DNA of 64,000 nt from Streptomyces sp. NBC_00569 (GCF_036345255.1 NZ_CP107783.1:4017501-4081500); one strand, 5' to 3'. Shown: positions 26,975 to 35,234, counted from the first letter of the stretch. Numbers and translations: made by a program. Notes: generated from the sequence alone by a model not told the origin.

Positions 26975-27730
26975 TCAGCTCCAGACGTTGCCCTGGTTCT
27001 GGCCGCGGGCACCCTGCTGGCCCATGCCGTACTGGGCGCCGAGGCCCTGGCCGATCACCGCGTTCTGCGGGGGCAGCAGCTCGCTGGGCTGCACGAGGGC
27101 GTACCCCTGGCCCATGAAGCTGAGCTCCCAGCCCTCCCCCGTGTTGCCGCGGCGCCGCCACACTCCGGAGGAGTGCGTCTGGGCCTGCATCTGCACGCGC
27201 AGGCCGTTGGACCAGGCGACGATCGCGTCCGCGTCGGCGTTGACGTAGCGGTCCGGGGTGACCTGGAGCATCAGCGGCTGCCCCGACGTCATCAGGGCGA
27301 CCTTGCCGCGCCCGGTGATGTTGAGCTGGTACTTGCCGGAGCCGGAGATGCCGTACTGGCTGTCGACGGCGACGACCTGGTAGCTGAGCGAGGAGTCGAG
27401 CGCGAGGACGTAACTGCTGTCCACGGTCAGACCGTCCTGCTCGACCTCCACCACATGGATGTACTGGGCGAGATTGGCGAGATAGACGGTGCCCTGCCCG
27501 TGGCAGCGCATCAGGTCCAGGCCCTCACCGGTGCTGGCGCGGGCGCGCCGCTGACCGGAGGTCTGGATCTCGCCGTCGAACTCGACAAGCCCCTGATAGG
27601 CGACCATGGCGCCCTTGCGGGCGAGGATGTCGTCGTGGCCTTCCAGGGTGACCTGCAGCATCTGCGGGTTCTGGACGGCGTAACGCTCCTGGGTCTGCTG
27701 CGCGGAGTGCGCGAAAAGCGGGCTCTGCAT
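26975..27730 (-). CDS. AIM24-family protein (third gene of TerD-AIM24 operon)
   Basis: A 251-residue protein with a single AIM24 (DUF124) beta-barrel domain: LARKGAMVAYQGLVEF near the start, GEGLDLMRCHGQGTVYLA in the middle and GYALVQPSELLPP near the end. A short Gln/Gly-rich tail follows. There is no signal peptide, so it is cytosolic or peripheral. AIM24 proteins are found in bacteria and mitochondria, with no firm biochemical role in bacteria. ATG 27730 is preceded by GAGGGGG. It lies 16 bp after the second AIM24 gene; the three genes are certainly co-oriented and probably one transcript ending at the 26907-26954 palindrome. Confidence 0.88.
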   Translation of the reverse strand: MQSPLFAHSAQQTQERYAVQNPQMLQVTLEGHDDILARKGAMVAYQGLVEFDGEIQTSGQRRARASTGEGLDLMRCHGQGTVYLANLAQYIHVVEVEQDGLTVDSSYVLALDSSLSYQVVAVDSQYGISGSGKYQLNITGRGKVALMTSGQPLMLQVTPDRYVNADADAIVAWSNGLRVQMQAQTHSSGVWRRRGNTGEGWELSFMGQGYALVQPSELLPPQNAVIGQGLGAQYGMGQQGARGQNQGNVWS

Positions 27731-27746
27731 GGTGTTCCGTTCCCCC

Positions 27747-28427
27747 TCAGCCCCGGACTCGGAGGCGGTCGGTGCTGTCCTCACTGGGCTGTACGACGAC
27801 GATGCCTTCCCCGGAGAAGCCCATCTGGTAGGCCTCGCCGCTGCCGCGCCCGATGAGCGAGCCGGCCTTGAAGCTGCGCTTGCCCTTCACCTTGAGGTTC
27901 GGGGACCAGGCGATCAGCGCGTCCGGGTCGACGTACGTCTCGTCCTCGCCGCGGCCGCAATCGACGACGATGGGGGTGCCCCGGGACGTGAGGGCGACAT
28001 AGCCCTGCCCGGAGATCTTGATGTTCCACAGGCCCTGGCCGGCGAACTTGGCGAGGCCCTTGACGCGCTCGACGCCCCACTGGAGGTGCGCGTCGAAGGC
28101 GAGCAGATTCGTGCCGTTCACCGAGATCGAGTCGCCGCCGAGGTTGATGACGACGATCTCGGCTCCGTAGTCGGCGAGGTACAGGATGCCGTCTCCGGTG
28201 GCCTTCATCAGGGGCGCGCCCTCGCCGGTGATCCAGTCGCGGGCGATCTGGCGGACGGCGGGCGGGTTGGGCTCGTACTGGACGAACCCTTCGTAGGCGA
28301 CCATCGAGCCCACGCGCGCGAGGAGGTCGTTGCCGGTCTGCATGGCGACCTTGAGCATGTTGGCGCCGTGGTTCTCCATGCGGGCGGCTACCGGGGTCGG
28401 GGCGTAGCCCGCGAGCGGCTGGTTCAT
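27747..28427 (-). CDS. AIM24-family protein (second gene of TerD-AIM24 operon)
   Basis: A 226-residue AIM24-domain protein, paralogous to its neighbours on both sides. Key segments are LLARVGSMVAYEGFVQYEP, GEGAPLMKATGDGILYLADYG and EGIVVVQPSEDS, which match the equivalent blocks of the other two AIM24 domains. The ATG at 28427 follows GAGGGAG by six bases and lies 11 bp after the stop of the TerD-AIM24 gene. The function is unknown; three diverged copies in one operon suggest a hetero-oligomeric assembly, which is an inference. Confidence 0.88.
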   Translation of the reverse strand: MNQPLAGYAPTPVAARMENHGANMLKVAMQTGNDLLARVGSMVAYEGFVQYEPNPPAVRQIARDWITGEGAPLMKATGDGILYLADYGAEIVVINLGGDSISVNGTNLLAFDAHLQWGVERVKGLAKFAGQGLWNIKISGQGYVALTSRGTPIVVDCGRGEDETYVDPDALIAWSPNLKVKGKRSFKAGSLIGRGSGEAYQMGFSGEGIVVVQPSEDSTDRLRVRG

Positions 28428-28438
28428 GACGGGCTCCC

Positions 28439-30121
28439 TCAGACCTCGAACGGCTGGACGACGATGAAGTTCCCTGGCGCACCCCGGAACTGGAGGTTCA
28501 CGCTCTCCCCGCTGTGTCCCGGGTAGGCGTTGTAGCGCATGCGCACCTGGCTGGACACGATCGCCTGCGCGGCGGCCGACCAGGCGACGACCGCGTTGCA
28601 GTCGGCGAACGTCGTCGGTGTCACGGGCAGCACGACGGGCGTGCCGTGCGTCTTGACGACGACCGTGCCCGTGCCCTGGAACTGCATGACGAACAGGGCG
28701 CCGCCGGGAATGCCGTGCCCCTCGATCCGGCGCACCTCGTGCTGGAGGCTCTCGTCGAACGCCAGCACGCTCTCCGCTGATACGCAGATCGCGTCGCCCT
28801 GGAGCTCGATGGGGTGCAGATGTGTGGCCTCTTCCGCGAGGAAGACCTGGCCGCGGCCGGTGCAGCGCATCAGCTGCATCTCCTGGCCGGTCGCGTTGCC
28901 CACGATCCGGCCGGCGAAGCCCGCGCCCTTGTAACTGAACTCGACCTTGCCCTGATAGAGCACCATGCTGCCCTGACGGGCGAGCACCGGCTGGTCGCTG
29001 GCGCCGAGGTCGACGCGGATCAGCTTCTTGTTCTGCAGGGTCCACCGCTGACCGGTGGGCGCCTCGCGGAACGCCGAGAGCGCGGCGGCGACACCGGGAG
29101 CACCTCCGCCCTGCGGCACACCCTGAGGTGCCCCGTACGGCGACGGAGCGCCCTGCTGGCCGGGGAACTGACCGGGCGGCTGCTGCCCGTAGCCGGGAGG
29201 CGCGGTCGGCTGACCGTAGCCCGGCGGCGGGGTCGGCGCCTGGGGCTGCTGCCCGTAGCCGGGAGGCGCGGTCGGCTGACCGTAGCCCGGCGGCGGGGGC
29301 GCGGTCTGACCGGGCACCTGTCCGATGGGCGGCGCGTGCGGGGTGGGCGCGGCCGGCGGCTGCATGGTGCCGGGCGGTGTGGCCAGCGGCGCGATGATCG
29401 TCGGCGCGGCGTGCACCGGCGGCGGGGCCGGGGCGGGCGCGGGCGGCGGCGTGGCTCCCTGCGGCGGCGCGTATCCCTGCTGCGCGGGCGCGGGCGTCGC
29501 GGGCGCGCCGAACGCGGGTGGCGCCGCGGCCTGCGCGGGCGGCGCGAACGACGGCGCACCGGACTGCTGCGGCGGCGCGGCGGCGGGCTCCTCCTCGGCG
29601 ACCTCACCGCCGAAGTTCTTCAGCAGCGCGTCGAGTCCACCGTCGAAGCCCTGCCCGACGGCCGCGAACCGCCAGACGTCCTTCAGATAGAAGTCGCCCA
29701 GCATCACGGCACGTTCGGTCGAGAACTCCGTGCCGTTGAACGAATAGCGGGCGACCTCTTCGCCACCCGCGACGATCCGTACGTATCCGGGGGCGATCTG
29801 CGACATCTGTCCCGCACCGTCGATCGTCGCGGTGAACGAGAGCTTCTGGATGTTCGCCGGGATCCGGTCGAGGGTGACGCGGAAGGACTCGCTGTCGCCG
29901 GCCTGCGCACCGAGAAGCTGAATCGACTCCTCGGGCGACTTCGGCTGGTTGAAGAAGACGAAATACCGGTCGTCCGAGAGCCGTTCGTCGGCGTCAAGAC
30001 CGAAGCAGCTGATGTCGAAGGTCAGCCCGGGCCCCGTGATCTGCACGCCTACGTACAGATCGGTGCCCGCGGTGAGGTCACTGATCCTGGCCTTGTGGCC
30101 GCGTTGGAATTCCCTGGCCAT
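28439..30121 (-). CDS. TerD domain - proline-rich linker - AIM24 domain fusion protein
   Basis: A 560-residue protein. Residues 1-175 form a TerD domain (FDISCFGLDADERLSDDRYF, FVFFNQPKSPE, and RYSFNGTEFSTERAVMLGDFY), which in tellurite-resistance proteins binds calcium. Residues about 180-350 are a Pro/Ala/Gly/Gln linker with GYGQP repeats. Residues 355-560 form an AIM24 domain (VLARQGSMVLYQGKVEF, FIVVQPFEV). It begins an operon with two single-domain AIM24 genes. Stress signalling through calcium-dependent TerD scaffolds is the family theme; the linker may phase-separate or bind partners, which is speculation. No TerB, TerC or kinase genes lie nearby. Confidence 0.88.
   Translation of the reverse strand: MAREFQRGHKARISDLTAGTDLYVGVQITGPGLTFDISCFGLDADERLSDDRYFVFFNQPKSPEESIQLLGAQAGDSESFRVTLDRIPANIQKLSFTATIDGAGQMSQIAPGYVRIVAGGEEVARYSFNGTEFSTERAVMLGDFYLKDVWRFAAVGQGFDGGLDALLKNFGGEVAEEEPAAAPPQQSGAPSFAPPAQAAAPPAFGAPATPAPAQQGYAPPQGATPPPAPAPAPPPVHAAPTIIAPLATPPGTMQPPAAPTPHAPPIGQVPGQTAPPPPGYGQPTAPPGYGQQPQAPTPPPGYGQPTAPPGYGQQPPGQFPGQQGAPSPYGAPQGVPQGGGAPGVAAALSAFREAPTGQRWTLQNKKLIRVDLGASDQPVLARQGSMVLYQGKVEFSYKGAGFAGRIVGNATGQEMQLMRCTGRGQVFLAEEATHLHPIELQGDAICVSAESVLAFDESLQHEVRRIEGHGIPGGALFVMQFQGTGTVVVKTHGTPVVLPVTPTTFADCNAVVAWSAAAQAIVSSQVRMRYNAYPGHSGESVNLQFRGAPGNFIVVQPFEV
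29179..29297 (-). repeat. In-frame 66-bp tandem repeat in TerD-AIM24 linker
   Basis: A block of about 52 bp starting GCTGCTGCCCGTAGCCGGGA recurs after 66 bp with no mismatch seen, encoding two copies of a 22-residue unit rich in PPGYGQ. The recent duplication suggests length variation between strains. Confidence 0.8.
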
Positions 30122-30307
30122 ACGTAACGACCGTCCCCCATCCCGAAGGTGAATACGTCGCGTCAGGCTAACCGCTCACGCCGACAGCGGCGGCAGCCGG
30201 TACAGCCCTGGTACACAACGGGCACCTGGCGGGCGGAATCAGCGAAGGGGCGACGGACGGTCAGGCCGGGCCCGGACGTTCACTCCTGTGCGGTCATTCC
30301 TCCGCAG

Positions 30308-30904
30308 TCACTCTTCGCGGGCGGCCGGCAGGTGCGGCAGACGGTCGGCCGCGACGACACCCTCGAGATAGCCCCGCGCCCGCTCCGTGCGCGGATACGC
30401 CTCAAGGAGACGCCAGAACCGCGGCCCGTGCCCCGGCACCAGCAGATGCGCCAACTCGTGTACGAGTACGTAGTCGACGACGTACTCCGGCATTCCCTGC
30501 AGCCGGTGCGACAGCCGGATGCTGCCCTCGGACGGCGTGCACGACCCCCAACGCGTGTTCTGATTCGTCACCCAGCGCACGGACGTGGGACGGGCCCGGC
30601 CTTCGAAGCACTGCTCGGACAGCCGCTCCGCCCGCTCGGCGAGCTCCGCGTCCCCCAGGACCCGCTTGCTCTCCTGCGCGGCCAGCTTGTCGAGCATGAC
30701 GTTGACCCAGCGCTTCTCCTCGGCCTCCGACATACGGGCCGGAATGAGGACGACGGTCCGGTCACCCTCGCGATACGCGGAGACCGTCCGGCGTCGCCGG
30801 GCGCTCCTGCGGACCTCCACCGCGCTCGCCCTCGGGCCGCTCGGCGGCGGGCTGGTCGTGCTGCGCTGCGTGTTCGTGGCACGGTGCAGTGGGTCGGCGG
30901 GCAC
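30308..30904 (-). CDS. YgjP-like metallopeptidase-fold protein (M48/DUF45)
   Basis: A 198-residue cytosolic protein. The zinc motif HELAHLLVPGHGPRFW (HExxH plus a third His) near residue 150 and the preceding NQNTRWGSC are diagnostic of the YgjP/WLM-like DUF45 group. These proteins are annotated as metal-dependent hydrolases or peptidases with unknown substrate. An Arg-rich segment (RRSARRRRTVS) lies near the N-terminus. The GTG start at 30904 gives the normal length. It is a single gene, divergent from the ThiF-like gene. Confidence 0.85.
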   Translation of the reverse strand: MPADPLHRATNTQRSTTSPPPSGPRASAVEVRRSARRRRTVSAYREGDRTVVLIPARMSEAEEKRWVNVMLDKLAAQESKRVLGDAELAERAERLSEQCFEGRARPTSVRWVTNQNTRWGSCTPSEGSIRLSHRLQGMPEYVVDYVLVHELAHLLVPGHGPRFWRLLEAYPRTERARGYLEGVVAADRLPHLPAAREE

Positions 30905-31170
30905 GCCCCGACGTTACCCGCTACGCATAGGGGAAGTCCCGCCTCCGGGAGTCTTCGGTGCGGCCCCGCGCCCCTCCCGCGCGATTTATACGACTAACAC
31001 CCACCCCCTGTGGATAACTTTTCACACGGATTCCCCCCCGCCGTGCATCCTGGCAATCGACCGGCACACCACCCGAATTCCGGACCCCACTCACGTCACC
31101 AACTCCGCAAGGTTCACCAACCTCGACTTGACCACCAGAGCGAGAACACAGGCGCATCACGGGGGAACAG

Positions 31171-32403
31171 ATGGGCACTACACCACCGACAGCCACGCAT
31201 CGGACAGCCACGCATCCGATCCTGAAACCGGCGCTGCGACGCGGCTGGCGCGACCTCAACACCGTCCAGTTCGGCGTGGCACCCGCTCACGCCGTCGTAC
31301 TCGGCCCGGTCGACACCGCGACCGGCACCTTCCTCACCCTCCTCGACGGAACCCGCGGCGTGGCTCTTCTACGCGACGAAGGCCGCCGGCTGGGACTCCC
31401 CGACGGCCATGTCGACGCCCTGCTCCATCGGCTGACCAGGGCCGGGCTGCTCGACGACGCCACCGGCGGCGGCCCGGCATTCGACGCGCTCCGCAAGCGC
31501 CAAGGAGTCCTCGACCGACTCCGCCCCGACCTCGCGGCCCTCACCGTCCTGTCCCCCGAACCAGCCGCAGGAGCAAAGAAGTTGGCGGCCCGCCGCAGCA
31601 TGCGGATCCAGGTCCGGGGAACCGGCCGTGTCGGGACCGTCATCGCGTCCGTCCTGTCCGCCGCCGGCGTCGGCCACGTCGACGTGCGCGACGGGGGCTG
31701 CGTCGAACCGTGGGACGTCGCCCCGGGCGGACTCCCCGTCGAGTCCGTCGGAGAACGCCGTGACACGGCCGCGTACCGAGCCGTACGCAAGGCCGCCCCC
31801 GACCGCCCACCCCGCCCCGACCGCCGCTCCGGCCCACCCCCGTCCCAAGCCCTCCCCTCATCCCCCTCAGAGAGCCAAGCCCTGCCCCCGGCCGAGGAAC
31901 CGGCCCTCTCCCTCGTGATCATCGCCCCGCGCGACGGCCTGTCCGCCCACACCCCCGACCCTGTGGCCGCCGAAGAACTCATCGCCTCGGGCACACCCCA
32001 CCTCTACGCCGGAGTGGTCGAAGCCACCGGAGTCGTGGGCCCCTTGGTACTGCCCGGCGGCACCGCCTGCGCCGGCTGCCTCTCGCTGGACCGCACGGAC
32101 CGCGACCCGACCTGGCCCCGGCTGCTCGCCCAATGGCGTTCCGGACGTCAACTCCAGGTACCCGCATGCGACCTGGCGCTCGCCACGGCCGTTGCCGGAC
32201 TCACGGCAGCACACGCACTGGCCTTCCTCGACGGCGAACTGCCGTCCAGCACCGGCGCGCGCTGGGAGGCGTCGGCTCCCGGACTCGACTGGCACGCCCG
32301 CCCGGTATGGGCGCATCCGGACTGCTCATGCGGAGCAGGTGGGAGAAGTAAGGGGGAGCAGACCTCCGGGGGCGGAGAGCAGCACGACACAATGGCCGGG
32401 TAA
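31171..32403 (+). CDS. Ocin-ThiF-like protein (E1-like fold with N-terminal recognition-type domain)
   Basis: A 410-residue protein. The N-terminal 110 residues (LNTVQFGVAPAHAVVLG, FLTLLDGTRGVALLRDEG, ALLHRLTRAGLLDD) resemble the winged-helix leader-binding domain of azole-forming RiPP (TOMM) Ocin-ThiF proteins. A Rossmann fold follows (IQVRGTGRVGTVIASVL), then a Pro-rich spacer (about 215-245), and a C-terminal part with two cysteine pairs (TACAGC and CSC) likely to hold zinc. No catalytic Arg-finger/Cys of true E1 enzymes is visible, so it is probably a binding subunit. No YcaO, precursor peptide or dehydrogenase is nearby. It is followed 41 bp later by the UbiB-type kinase gene. Confidence 0.72.
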   Translation: MGTTPPTATHRTATHPILKPALRRGWRDLNTVQFGVAPAHAVVLGPVDTATGTFLTLLDGTRGVALLRDEGRRLGLPDGHVDALLHRLTRAGLLDDATGGGPAFDALRKRQGVLDRLRPDLAALTVLSPEPAAGAKKLAARRSMRIQVRGTGRVGTVIASVLSAAGVGHVDVRDGGCVEPWDVAPGGLPVESVGERRDTAAYRAVRKAAPDRPPRPDRRSGPPPSQALPSSPSESQALPPAEEPALSLVIIAPRDGLSAHTPDPVAAEELIASGTPHLYAGVVEATGVVGPLVLPGGTACAGCLSLDRTDRDPTWPRLLAQWRSGRQLQVPACDLALATAVAGLTAAHALAFLDGELPSSTGARWEASAPGLDWHARPVWAHPDCSCGAGGRSKGEQTSGGGEQHDTMAG

Positions 32404-32444
32404 CCGCCACTGGCGGCACGGCAGGCTGGGACTTGGAGGGGCGC

Positions 32445-34001
32445 ATGTCTGATCTTCCCCGGAAGGCGGTAACCCGTACTGCCAAACTGGCCGCGCTGCC
32501 ACTCGGCTTCGCCGGGCGCGCGACCTGGGGCCTAGGCAAACGGATCGGCGGGAAGTCGGCCGAGATCGTCGGGCGGGAACTGCAACAGCGCACGGCGGAC
32601 CAGCTCTTCAAGGTTCTCGGAGAGCTCAAGGGCGGCGCCATGAAGTTCGGGCAGGCCATGTCCGTCTTCGAATCCGCCCTCCCCGAGGAGGTCGCGGGCC
32701 CGTACCGCGCCGCGCTGACCAAACTCCAGGAAGCCGCGCCCCCGATGCCCACCAAGACGGTCCACGCCGTCCTCGCGGAACGGCTCGGCGACGACTGGCT
32801 GGAGAACTTCCAGGAGTTCGAGGACAAGCCCGCGGCAGCCGCATCGATAGGGCAGGTCCACCGCGCCATCTGGCACGACGGCCGCGAGGTCGCCGTCAAG
32901 GTGCAGTACCCAGGAGCCGGCGAGGCCCTGCTGTCCGACCTGAACCAACTCGGCCGCTTCGCCCGCCTCCTCGGCCCCCTGATCCCCGGCATGGACATCA
33001 AGCCGCTCATCACGGAACTACGCGACCGGGTGTCCGAAGAACTCGACTACGGGCTGGAGGCACAGGCCCAACGGGCCTGCGCGGAAGAGTTCGCCGACGA
33101 TCCCGATGTGCACGTACCCGACGTGGTGCACCAGTGCGACCAGGTCCTCATCACCGAATGGATAGACGGAACACCGCTCTCCGAGGTGATCATCGACGGC
33201 ACCGACGAGCAACGGGACCGGGCAGGACAGCTCCTCGCCCGCTTCCTGTTCTCGGGCCCGGCCCGCACCAGCCTGCTCCACGCCGATCCGCACCCGGGAA
33301 ACTTCCGGCTGCTGCCCGACGAGAAGGACGGCTGGCGACTGGGAGTGCTCGACTTCGGCACCGTGGACCGGCTCCCCGGCGGCCTCCCCGAGACCATCGG
33401 CACCTCACTGCGTATGACCCTGGCGGGCAACGCGGAAGCGGTCTACGAACTGCTGCGCACCGAGGGCTTCGTCAAGGAGACGATCGACCTCGACCCCGAC
33501 GCGGTGCTCGCGTACCTGCTGCCGATCATCGAGCCGGCCCTGGTCGACGAGTTCACCTTCACCCGCGGCTGGATGCGCAGCCAGGCCGCACGCATCGCCG
33601 ACCTCCGCTCCCCCGCCCACCAGCTCGGCAAGCAGCTGAACCTGCCGCCCTCCTACCTCCTGATACATCGCGTGACCCTCAGCACCATCGGAGTCCTGTG
33701 CCAACTCGGCGCGACGGTACGGCTACGGGACGAACTGGAGAGGTGGCTACCGGGCTTCCTGGCGGCCGACGAGGAGCCGGACGACGAGACGGCAGGCGCC
33801 GTGGCTCACGGCACGATCGAGGGCACGGCCGGCAGGACAACCGACGACGCGACCGAGGACACGGCCGTCGGCACGGCCGAGGGCAGGGCGGTCGGCACGG
33901 CCGTCGGCACGGTTGAAGACATCACCGCGGAAGCAGTCGCGAGCGCGGGGCCGACCGAGGGTGCGGGGACGATCGAGGGCGCCTCGGCTGCTGAGGCGTG
34001 A
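32445..34001 (+). CDS. UbiB/ABC1-family atypical kinase
   Basis: A 518-residue ABC1/ADCK/UbiB protein. Family motifs are KGGAMKFGQAMS (KxGQ), AAAASIGQVHRA (Ala-rich loop), a VKVQYPG segment with the lysine, HADPHPGNF and LDFGTVD. The family acts as ATPase or kinase on lipid-related partners; in quinone-using bacteria UbiB aids ubiquinone synthesis, while actinobacterial copies are poorly known. A hydrophobic anchor is not obvious. The C-terminal 70 residues are low-complexity with GTAEGRAVGTAVGT-type repeats. ATG 32445 follows GGAGG. The mycobacterial homologue sits directly beside whiB7, as here. Confidence 0.9.
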   Translation: MSDLPRKAVTRTAKLAALPLGFAGRATWGLGKRIGGKSAEIVGRELQQRTADQLFKVLGELKGGAMKFGQAMSVFESALPEEVAGPYRAALTKLQEAAPPMPTKTVHAVLAERLGDDWLENFQEFEDKPAAAASIGQVHRAIWHDGREVAVKVQYPGAGEALLSDLNQLGRFARLLGPLIPGMDIKPLITELRDRVSEELDYGLEAQAQRACAEEFADDPDVHVPDVVHQCDQVLITEWIDGTPLSEVIIDGTDEQRDRAGQLLARFLFSGPARTSLLHADPHPGNFRLLPDEKDGWRLGVLDFGTVDRLPGGLPETIGTSLRMTLAGNAEAVYELLRTEGFVKETIDLDPDAVLAYLLPIIEPALVDEFTFTRGWMRSQAARIADLRSPAHQLGKQLNLPPSYLLIHRVTLSTIGVLCQLGATVRLRDELERWLPGFLAADEEPDDETAGAVAHGTIEGTAGRTTDDATEDTAVGTAEGRAVGTAVGTVEDITAEAVASAGPTEGAGTIEGASAAEA

Positions 34002-34010
34002 TCAAAAATT

Positions 34011-34047
34011 GGGGGTGGGTGGGGAGGGGGCGGGGGGGGGAGGGAAG
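34011..34047 (+). other. G-run tract, G-quadruplex candidate
   Basis: Within 37 bp there are runs of five, three, four, five, nine and three Gs separated by one or two bases (start GGGGGTGGGTGGGG). It lies 9 bp after the kinase stop and 26 bp before the convergent zinc-ribbon stop, a place where terminators are usually found. Confidence 0.6.
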
Positions 34048-34072
34048 CCCCCCAGGACTGCCCTCCCGAAGC

Positions 34073-34282
34073 TCACCACCACTCCGAATCGAGCCGCCCC
34101 TCAATAGCCGGCAGGTTCTCCCGGGCGCAGCGGTCGCAGTAGTGCCGACCGGTCCCGTTCTCCACTGAGTAGGTCCAGGTCGGCGGGGTGCCCTGGGCGG
34201 TGGTGCCACAGAGGGCGCACACGATGGTGCCGGGTTCGGGCTCGGGTCGCTGCGCTGAGCCGCCGTCAGGATGAGACGTCAC
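34073..34282 (-). CDS. Small zinc-ribbon protein
   Basis: A 69-residue protein with two CxxC knuckles (VCALCG and YCDRC) spaced 26 residues apart, forming a zinc ribbon, and a C-terminus ending DSEWW. No other domain is present. The GTG at 34282 is chosen because the similarity-like, Cys-bearing part begins shortly after and the sequence upstream is intergenic; the ribosome site is weak. Conserved small zinc-ribbon proteins of this kind are common in Streptomyces genomes with no assigned function. It is isolated from the wblC transcript by a hairpin at 34326-34362. Confidence 0.65.
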   Translation of the reverse strand: MTSHPDGGSAQRPEPEPGTIVCALCGTTAQGTPPTWTYSVENGTGRHYCDRCARENLPAIEGRLDSEWW

Positions 34283-34325
34283 ATGGTGACGATATCTCCG
34301 TCTTCCGAGGGTGTGGGGCAACGCA

Positions 34326-34362
34326 CCGCGGGGGCCGGTCCGTTGTGGATCGGCCCCCGCGG
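34326..34362 (-). terminator. Terminator of the wblC transcript
   Basis: A 12-bp perfect stem, CCGCGGGGGCCG with its complement, 13-nt loop, placed 6 bp after the stop of the gene coupled to wblC. Confidence 0.75.
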
Positions 34363-34368
34363 GGTGGG

Positions 34369-34692
34369 TCACTGCATGACCGCCATGGCGAGCGCGCGGC
34401 GGGCGCGCAGTGATGCGCGCTCGGCGCGGCGCTGCATCCGGCGGGCCGTTGCCAGGCGCAGTGCGCGGCGTTCGGCCTCGGCGGAGCGCAGCTGCTCGTG
34501 CATATGCGCACGAGCCAGCGCTTCTGGGATGAGTTGCATCTCTCGGGTCCTGTTCTGGCGCGAGTCGTTCGCGTCGGTGGTGGTGAAGTCTGGGGTCGCA
34601 GAGCCGGTGGGCTCGCTGGTGGACGGCTTCATCGGGGCCTGCTTCTGGGGGTCGTGCGTCAGGGGGCGGTCGATCGTTCCTCGTGCGTTCAT
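34369..34692 (-). CDS. Small basic helical protein coupled to wblC
   Basis: A 107-residue protein. The N-terminal 50 residues are polar and disordered; the C-terminal half is a highly basic, Ala/Arg-rich helix (RSAEAERRALRLATARRMQ, RRAERASLRARRALAMAVM) that could form a coiled coil or bind RNA. Its ATG overlaps the TGA of wblC (ATGA), so it is almost certainly translated from wblC mRNA, in proportion to WblC. I do not recognise the family. A role in the antibiotic response is suggested by the coupling only. Confidence 0.65.
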   Translation of the reverse strand: MNARGTIDRPLTHDPQKQAPMKPSTSEPTGSATPDFTTTDANDSRQNRTREMQLIPEALARAHMHEQLRSAEAERRALRLATARRMQRRAERASLRARRALAMAVMQ

Positions 34693-35057
34693 GCCGCGAC
34701 CGGGTTCTTGCGCGGGCGGCCACGCGGCCGCTTCCGGGCTACGACGACGCCCTGGACGAACAGCTCGCCGCCCCAGACGCCCCAGGGCTCACGCCGCTCC
34801 TTGGCGCCGGCGAGGCAGGCCTCGACGAGCGGGCAGGTGCGGCAGAGGGACTTGGCGTACTCGACGTCCGCCGGCGACTCCGCGAAGAAGACCTCGGGGT
34901 CGTAGGCACGGCAGGGGACGGGTACGCCGAGGTTCTCGATGGCGTCGTCGAGCGCGGTGAGCGTAGTCAGGGGGTTCAAGGTGGAGTCCTCCGTGAGACC
35001 GGGCGGGGGGAGAGTGTCTGAAGGCGGTACTGACGGGGCGTGCGCTTCGAGTTGCAC
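34689..35057 (-). CDS. wblC: WhiB7-type transcription activator WblC
   Basis: A 122-residue Wbl protein that binds a [4Fe-4S] cluster and the principal sigma factor, and activates intrinsic resistance genes after ribosome-targeting antibiotics. The four cluster cysteines are C49, C72, C75 and C81 (C..CxxCxxxxxC), the turn GVWGGELF is at 93-100 and the AT-hook RGRPRK at 112-117, a combination found in WhiB7/WblC. The start is GTG 35057. The gene has a 600-nt leader with promoter, uORF and attenuator (see those entries), as known for wblC and whiB7. The next gene starts in an ATGA overlap. Confidence 0.96.
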   Translation of the reverse strand: MQLEAHAPSVPPSDTLPPPGLTEDSTLNPLTTLTALDDAIENLGVPVPCRAYDPEVFFAESPADVEYAKSLCRTCPLVEACLAGAKERREPWGVWGGELFVQGVVVARKRPRGRPRKNPVAA

Positions 35058-35170
35058 GGTGTTGTCTTCCTCGTCTGGTCGTTCCGGCCTGTGGGCCGGG
35101 TGGCGGTGGTACCGGGTCTTTTCTTGTCCCGAGGCCCCTTCGTTCTGTTGTCCCGTGCGGGCAAAACAGA

Positions 35171-35205
35171 AGGGCCGCGGATCCCGGGTGGGGTTCCGCG
35201 GCCCT
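35171..35205 (-). terminator. Intrinsic terminator (attenuator) in the wblC leader
   Basis: An 11-bp perfect stem (AGGGCCGCGGA and complement) with a 13-nt loop, followed on the minus strand by TCTGTTTTGC. It lies between the uORF stop (35229) and the wblC start (35057), so it would stop transcription before wblC unless prevented. Confidence 0.85.
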
Positions 35206-35215
35206 GAAGGCGCCG

Positions 35216-35234
35216 GCCTGATCGAAGATCAGGC
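35216..35234 (-). promoter_or_regulatory. Hairpin overlapping the uORF stop codon
   Basis: GCCTGATC-GAA-GATCAGGC is an 8-bp perfect stem covering the uORF TGA (35229-35231), 10 bp upstream of the terminator. A ribosome finishing or stalling at the end of the uORF would cover it, so it may act as pause or anti-terminator element. Confidence 0.6.

Noticed and set aside
31171..32403. RiPP biosynthetic cluster around the Ocin-ThiF-like gene
   Set aside because: No YcaO, short precursor, dehydrogenase or export gene lies within about 10 kb; neighbours are core genes.
34271..34960. 229-codon plus-strand frame over the wblC region
   Set aside because: Antisense to wblC and the coupled gene; Arg-rich shadow composition.
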